From Mangrovibacter phragmitis (GTDB lineage Bacteria > Pseudomonadota > Gammaproteobacteria > Enterobacterales > Enterobacteriaceae): a stretch of 64,000 nt of DNA. Of this stretch, positions 61,501 through 64,000 are shown in pieces; the first letter of the stretch is position 1, and every line of letters begins with the position of its first letter. Made by a program: the position numbers and the translations under genes. The DNA lies in the NCBI RefSeq assembly GCF_001655675.1, contig NZ_LYRP01000001.1:186001-250000 (forward strand), given 5' to 3'. A model generated the notes under the pieces. That model had not been told where the DNA came from, did no database searches, and saw nothing but the letters and a program-made list of their open reading frames with translations.

Positions 61501-62472
61501 ACGGGCATACAACGGCAGTACTTCTGTGTGCGGCAAGTCCAGTTTATTGAGACCGTCTGCAGTATCGCGGATTTCCCGTTCACCGCTCATAAAAATCAGG
61601 ATGTCACCCGGGCTCTCATGGCTCAGTTCATCCACCGCATCAAAAATTGCCTGCAACTGGTCGCGTTCGGTATCGTCTTCTGTATCCACAATCGGGCGGT
61701 AACGCACTTCGACCGGGTACGTTCGCCCGGAAACCTCAATAATGGGCGCATTATTGAAATGGCGGGAAAAGCGTTCCGGGTCAATGGTTGCCGAAGTGAT
61801 AATAACTTTTAAGTCCGGGCGGCGAGGCAGTAACTCTTTTAAATAACCCAACAAGAAATCGATGTTCAGGCTGCGTTCGTGGGCTTCATCAATAATTAAT
61901 GTGTCGTACTGCATCAGCATACGGTCTTGCTGAATCTCTGCCAGCAGAATACCGTCAGTCATCAGTTTGACATGCGTCTGTTCGCTCACCTGGTCTGTAA
62001 AGCGCACTTTGTACCCAACGCACCCACCGGGTTCAGTGTTGAGTTCTTCGGCAATACGGTTGGCGACGGTGCGTGCTGCCAGGCGCCGTGGCTGAGTATG
62101 ACCAATCAGGCCTTTCACACCCCGGCCTAACTCCATACAGATCTTCGGTAACTGGGTTGTCTTCCCGGAACCAGTTTCCCCGGCCACGATGACCACCTGG
62201 TTATCGCGCACGGCTTCAAAAATAGCCGCTTTCTTTTGGCTGACTGGCAGGTCTTCCGGGTAGGTTATCACCGGGCGGTTTGCCAGACGTTGTAAAACAC
62301 GCTCCTGAGCCTGATTCATCTCTTCAGCGAGCGTGGTCAGAATGGCTTCGCGGGATTCCGGACGGGTCTTTTTAACCCCATGCAAACGGCGAGAGAACGC
62401 CTGGCGGTCGCGCAGTAGTAAGTTATCGAGCTGCGCATATAACGCATTCAAAGTTATAGTTTTATTGTCCAT
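58579..62472 (-). CDS. hrpA: ATP-dependent RNA helicase HrpA (DEAH box)
   Basis: A 1297-residue DEAH/RHA helicase, near the E. coli length (1300). Walker A G-E-T-G-S-G-K-T (98-105), D-E-A-H (195-198), S-A-T and the Q-R-K-G-R-C-G-R-V motif VI are present, followed by the winged helix, ratchet and OB domains and the long C-terminal DUF3418 region found in bacterial HrpA. HrpA acts on mRNA and rescues stalled ribosomes in E. coli. The start at 62472 gives the family N-terminus; the frame to 62562 adds 30 residues. Confidence 0.96.
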   Translation of the reverse strand: MDNKTITLNALYAQLDNLLLRDRQAFSRRLHGVKKTRPESREAILTTLAEEMNQAQERVLQRLANRPVITYPEDLPVSQKKAAIFEAVRDNQVVIVAGETGSGKTTQLPKICMELGRGVKGLIGHTQPRRLAARTVANRIAEELNTEPGGCVGYKVRFTDQVSEQTHVKLMTDGILLAEIQQDRMLMQYDTLIIDEAHERSLNIDFLLGYLKELLPRRPDLKVIITSATIDPERFSRHFNNAPIIEVSGRTYPVEVRYRPIVDTEDDTERDQLQAIFDAVDELSHESPGDILIFMSGEREIRDTADGLNKLDLPHTEVLPLYARLSNNEQNRVFQSHTGRRIVLATNVAETSLTVPGIKYVIDPGTARISRYSYRTKVQRLPIEPISQASANQRKGRCGRVSEGICIRLYSEDDFLSRPEFTDPEILRTNLASVILQMTSLGLGDIAAFPFVEAPDKRNIQDGVRLLEELSAITHNKQGDGWQLTAEGRQLAQLPVDPRLARMVLEGAKQGCVREMMIITSALSIQDPRERPVEKQQAADEKHRRFQDKESDFMAWVNLWNYLGEQQRALSSSQFRRLCRAEYLNYLRVREWQDIYTQLRQVVKTFRLPVNSEPGDYRAIHTALLTGLLSHLGMKDAEKQEFTGARNARFAIFPGSGLFKKPPRWVMVAELVETSRLWGRIAAKIEPEWVEPLAQHLIKRSWSEPHWSRAQGAVMATEKVTLFGLPIVAARQVNYSQIDPVLCRELFIRHALVEGDWQTRHSFFRENQKLRAEVEELEHKSRRRDILVDDDTLFDFYDQRISHEAISARHFDTWWKQASKASPDLLSFEKGMLIKEGAGQVSKLDYPNFWHQGALKLRLSYQFEPGNDADGVTVHIPLPLLNQVSPAGFEWQIPGLRRELVIALIKSLPKPVRRHFVPAPNYAEAFLGRTDGQQPLLDSLERELRKMTGVTVDRESWHWEQVPDHLKMTFRVVDEKNQKLREGRDLEALKESLKAKVQETLSAVADDGIEQSGLHVWSFGALPESYEQKRGNYRVKAWPALVDDKDSVAIRLFDNPHEQQQAMRTGLRRLLLLNIPSPIKYLHEKLPNKAKLGLYFNPYGKVLDLIDDCIACGVDKLVADAGGPVWDEAGFQALHEKVRAELNDQVVDIASQVEQILSAVFAINKRLKGRVDMTMALALSDVKSQLSGLVYRGFVTQNGYNRLGDTLRYLQAIDKRLEKLAVDPHRDRAQMLKVDQVQQAWVKWLNKLPANRREDEDVLAIRWMIEELRVSYFAQQLGTPFPVSDKRIIQAMDAITE

Positions 62473-62621
62473 ATATTCTGTATCGACGCGGCCCGTTGCA
62501 GGTTTGCCGGGCCTAATAAGGGGTTTGAGGGCCAATTGTGTAAAAAAACACGCTAAGAACATAAGTAATTGTAATTATATATCTCTTAAAAAACCTCAAA
62601 AATACTTTTGAATACAAACTC

Positions 62622-62650
62622 TTCACTCAAACCGTTTAATACCCTATAAT
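62622..62650 (+). promoter_or_regulatory. Probable sigma-70 promoter of hcp
   Basis: TTCACT (62622-62627), a 17-base spacer and a consensus TATAAT (62645-62650) lie 39 bases ahead of the hcp start in an A/T-rich stretch. Confidence 0.65.
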
Positions 62651-62688
62651 TAACAATGTCTTACATGGATTAGTTAAAGGAAAAATTT

Positions 62689-63174
62689 ATGCCAATTCCC
62701 GCTTATCTTTGGCTCAAAGATGATGGTGGTGCCGACATTCGTGGTACCGTTGATCTACAGGACCGTGAGGGAAGCATTGAAATACTCGGTTTTTCACACG
62801 GGGTGAACCTTCCGGTTGATACAGCTACGGGTAAAATTACCGGCAAACGCTCCCACGCCCCAATCTCCTTTGAAAAAGAATTCGATTCATCAAGCCCCTA
62901 CCTTTATAAAGCTGTATCAAAGGGGCAGACACTCAAATCAGCTGAATTCAAATGGTATCGAATTAATCATGCTGGTCAGGAAGAAGAATATTTCAATATG
63001 CTACTGGAAGGCGTAAAAGTAGTGTCAGTTAATCCTGGTATGCCAAATGCTAAAATGGCAGGAATGTCAGCGATAAACCACATGGAGTCGGTATCTTTCA
63101 TGTATGAAAAGATCACCTGGAAATATTGCGACGGGAACATTCTGTTCTCTGACAGTTGGGAAGACCGCGCCTAA
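62689..63174 (+). CDS. hcp: Type VI secretion tube protein Hcp
   Basis: A 161-residue Hcp-family protein (M-P-I-P-A-Y-L-W-L-K-D-D-G-G-A-D-I-R-G start; S-S-P-Y-L-Y-K-A-V-x-x-G-Q-T-L-K-S-A-E-F-K-W-Y-R; Y-E-K-I-T-W-x-Y near the end). Hexamers stack into the inner tube of the type VI secretion machine and carry small effectors. AAAGGAAA precedes the ATG, and a promoter and terminator flank the gene, so it is transcribed alone. No other structural T6SS gene is in the window; the main cluster may lie beyond the right edge or elsewhere. Confidence 0.95.
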   Translation: MPIPAYLWLKDDGGADIRGTVDLQDREGSIEILGFSHGVNLPVDTATGKITGKRSHAPISFEKEFDSSSPYLYKAVSKGQTLKSAEFKWYRINHAGQEEEYFNMLLEGVKVVSVNPGMPNAKMAGMSAINHMESVSFMYEKITWKYCDGNILFSDSWEDRA

Positions 63175-63181
63175 AGAACTT

Positions 63182-63206
63182 ACCGGGCGTAGCCCGGTTT
63201 AGTTTA
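63182..63206 (+). terminator. Terminator of hcp
   Basis: ACCGGGC and GCCCGGT form a 7-bp stem around GTA, followed by TTAGTTT. It lies 8 bases after the hcp stop. Confidence 0.8.
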
Positions 63207-63209
63207 TCG

Positions 63210-63467
63210 TTATTTGTTCAACATTTTTTCGATTAGGCGAACTGCAACTTGATAGCCTACTGTAGTAACAATAGTGCATACTACAAGCAACGCAATACCA
63301 ACAAAACCTTCTACATCACGTTCTCCTAATAAACCAGCAGCTTTTTTCCAGAAATCGATCTGGCCTTGAGTTGCAGGATCAGATGGCCGCATGAGAAGGA
63401 ACGTCAGAACAAAAATTGCTAAACCTGTAAAGATTCTAATCCCCGCCGGGACACGTCGCGCTGCCAT
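63210..63467 (-). CDS. Small two-helix membrane protein, probable immunity factor
   Basis: An 85-residue protein with two predicted membrane helices (about residues 10-26 and 56-75) joined by a polar stretch of about 30 residues. Its start lies 32 bases inside the end of the upstream Tlde1-like gene on the same strand, with GAGG nine bases ahead of the ATG. Toxin-then-immunity order with overlap is typical of T6SS pairs, and a membrane protein with a periplasm-facing loop could block a periplasmic cell-wall enzyme. I do not recognise the sequence; the immunity call is inferred from context. Confidence 0.65.
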   Translation of the reverse strand: MAARRVPAGIRIFTGLAIFVLTFLLMRPSDPATQGQIDFWKKAAGLLGERDVEGFVGIALLVVCTIVTTVGYQVAVRLIEKMLNK

Positions 63468-63963
63468 TTAGAATTACCTCAATTGTGCCGTAGGACATTA
63501 GACCGTTGACCAGTTTCACTTGCTGCGTTGAAAGCAATGCCTGGCGTATCGCCAGGAAGTCAGTTCTGTGTTGCAGCGTAATACAACCGAGAGATATTCC
63601 TAATGGGCCGGGCGGATGTAAACGAAAATTACCTCTTTCGACGCCATTTACCCATGTATGGTCATCAATTTTTCCATCATCACGATATAAAGCAAACCAC
63701 TCATATTTAATCACTGGCGTCGAAGTGGGCCAGGAATAAAAATCATGAAGATCAGTACGAATTACGCCCTTCCAACCACCGGTTGGTCTCTTAACTATAT
63801 AGTAACGACCACCAGGGATTGGTCCATTATCTGGTACGCCAACACATCCAGCACGGTTACGATATTGATCATTTCCAGAATAGGCCAGAAATGTGCCAAC
63901 ACCATAGAACATTAGTGGACTAAAATCGGCATCGTTCACAACGAATTTTCCTTGCAGAGCCAT
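63436..63963 (-). CDS. Tlde1-like T6SS effector, DUF2778 (L,D-transpeptidase type)
   Basis: A 175-residue protein without signal peptide. P-D-N-G-P-I-P-G-G-R-Y-Y-I (residues 44-56) is the DUF2778 hallmark, and R-L-H-P...L-G-I-S-L-G-C-I-T-L contains His116, Ser124 and Cys127 in the arrangement of the L,D-transpeptidase active site. Tlde1 effectors of Salmonella are delivered by the type VI system to the periplasm of rivals, where they trim and exchange peptidoglycan stems. The neighbouring hcp and the overlapping small membrane gene fit this role. An AAGGA about 12 bases before the ATG is a weak ribosome site. Confidence 0.85.
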   Translation of the reverse strand: MALQGKFVVNDADFSPLMFYGVGTFLAYSGNDQYRNRAGCVGVPDNGPIPGGRYYIVKRPTGGWKGVIRTDLHDFYSWPTSTPVIKYEWFALYRDDGKIDDHTWVNGVERGNFRLHPPGPLGISLGCITLQHRTDFLAIRQALLSTQQVKLVNGLMSYGTIEVILNGSATCPGGD

Positions 63964-64000
63964 AAATAATTAGTTCCTTCTCGTTAACTCCATAAACGAT

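Overview
The window is chromosomal DNA of an enterobacterium (family Enterobacteriaceae; genus not resolved). Most genes are recognisable orthologues of E. coli K-12 genes in the order of the stretch between yncD and hrpA: yncD end, mcbR, mnaT, ydcZ, ydcY, patD-ydcVUTS, ydcR, yncJ, rlhA, sutR, ydcO, tehB, ydcK, rimL, opgD, ydcJ, ydcI, trg, cybB, ydcF, hrpA. The conserved genes form a backbone with accessory cassettes inserted between them. All gene names rest on recalled family sequences and gene order; no search was run.

Layout. 1-3.4 kb: end of a TonB receptor, McbR, an XRE-cupin regulator divergent from mnaT-ydcZ, a tiny Gly-rich lipoprotein and ydcY. 3.6-10.2 kb: a three-gene srfABC operon (membrane-anchored SrfA, actin/Hsp70-like ATPase SrfB, SrfC with a degenerate P-loop). 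As I recall it, Salmonella has srfABC at the same place; its biochemical role is still poorly defined. 10.2-13.5 kb: a secreted phytase/esterase-like protein with a Pho-box-like promoter, divergent from a membrane diguanylate cyclase whose leader carries two interleaved inverted repeats. 13.5-21 kb: the polyamine-type ABC importer ydcSTUV with patD, the MocR regulator ydcR and a thioesterase, all on the minus strand.

21-28 kb: a cyanide-insensitive-type bd oxidase (cioAB plus a 43-residue small subunit), the Ni/Co efflux pair rcnA/rcnR with two operator-like sites, a TetR-SMR efflux pair, yncJ and an AT-rich orphan lipoprotein. 28-39.7 kb: rlhA, sutR/ydcO with palindromic operators, AraC and EamA genes, a VOC protein, tehB (no tehA), ydcK, rimL, an isolated urate hydroxylase gene hpxO, and opgD. 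39.8-47.5 kb: several small metabolic modules (solute-binding protein plus aminotransferase plus LysR; carboxylesterase plus LysR; aldo/keto reductase; the DUF1338 dioxygenase ydcJ). 47.8-58.5 kb: ydcI, a YdeP-type molybdopterin oxidoreductase, a Trg-like chemoreceptor, a PAS-GGDEF-EAL protein, cybB, an alpha/beta hydrolase, ydcF and an O-methyltransferase. 58.6-64 kb: hrpA, then a type VI secretion island with hcp and a Tlde1-like (DUF2778) L,D-transpeptidase effector whose end overlaps a small two-helix membrane protein, the likely immunity factor.

The most interesting items are the srfABC machine, the interleaved dyads ahead of the diguanylate cyclase, the Hcp/Tlde1/immunity island and the Pho-box promoter. 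No rRNA, tRNA, CRISPR array, insertion sequence or origin was seen.
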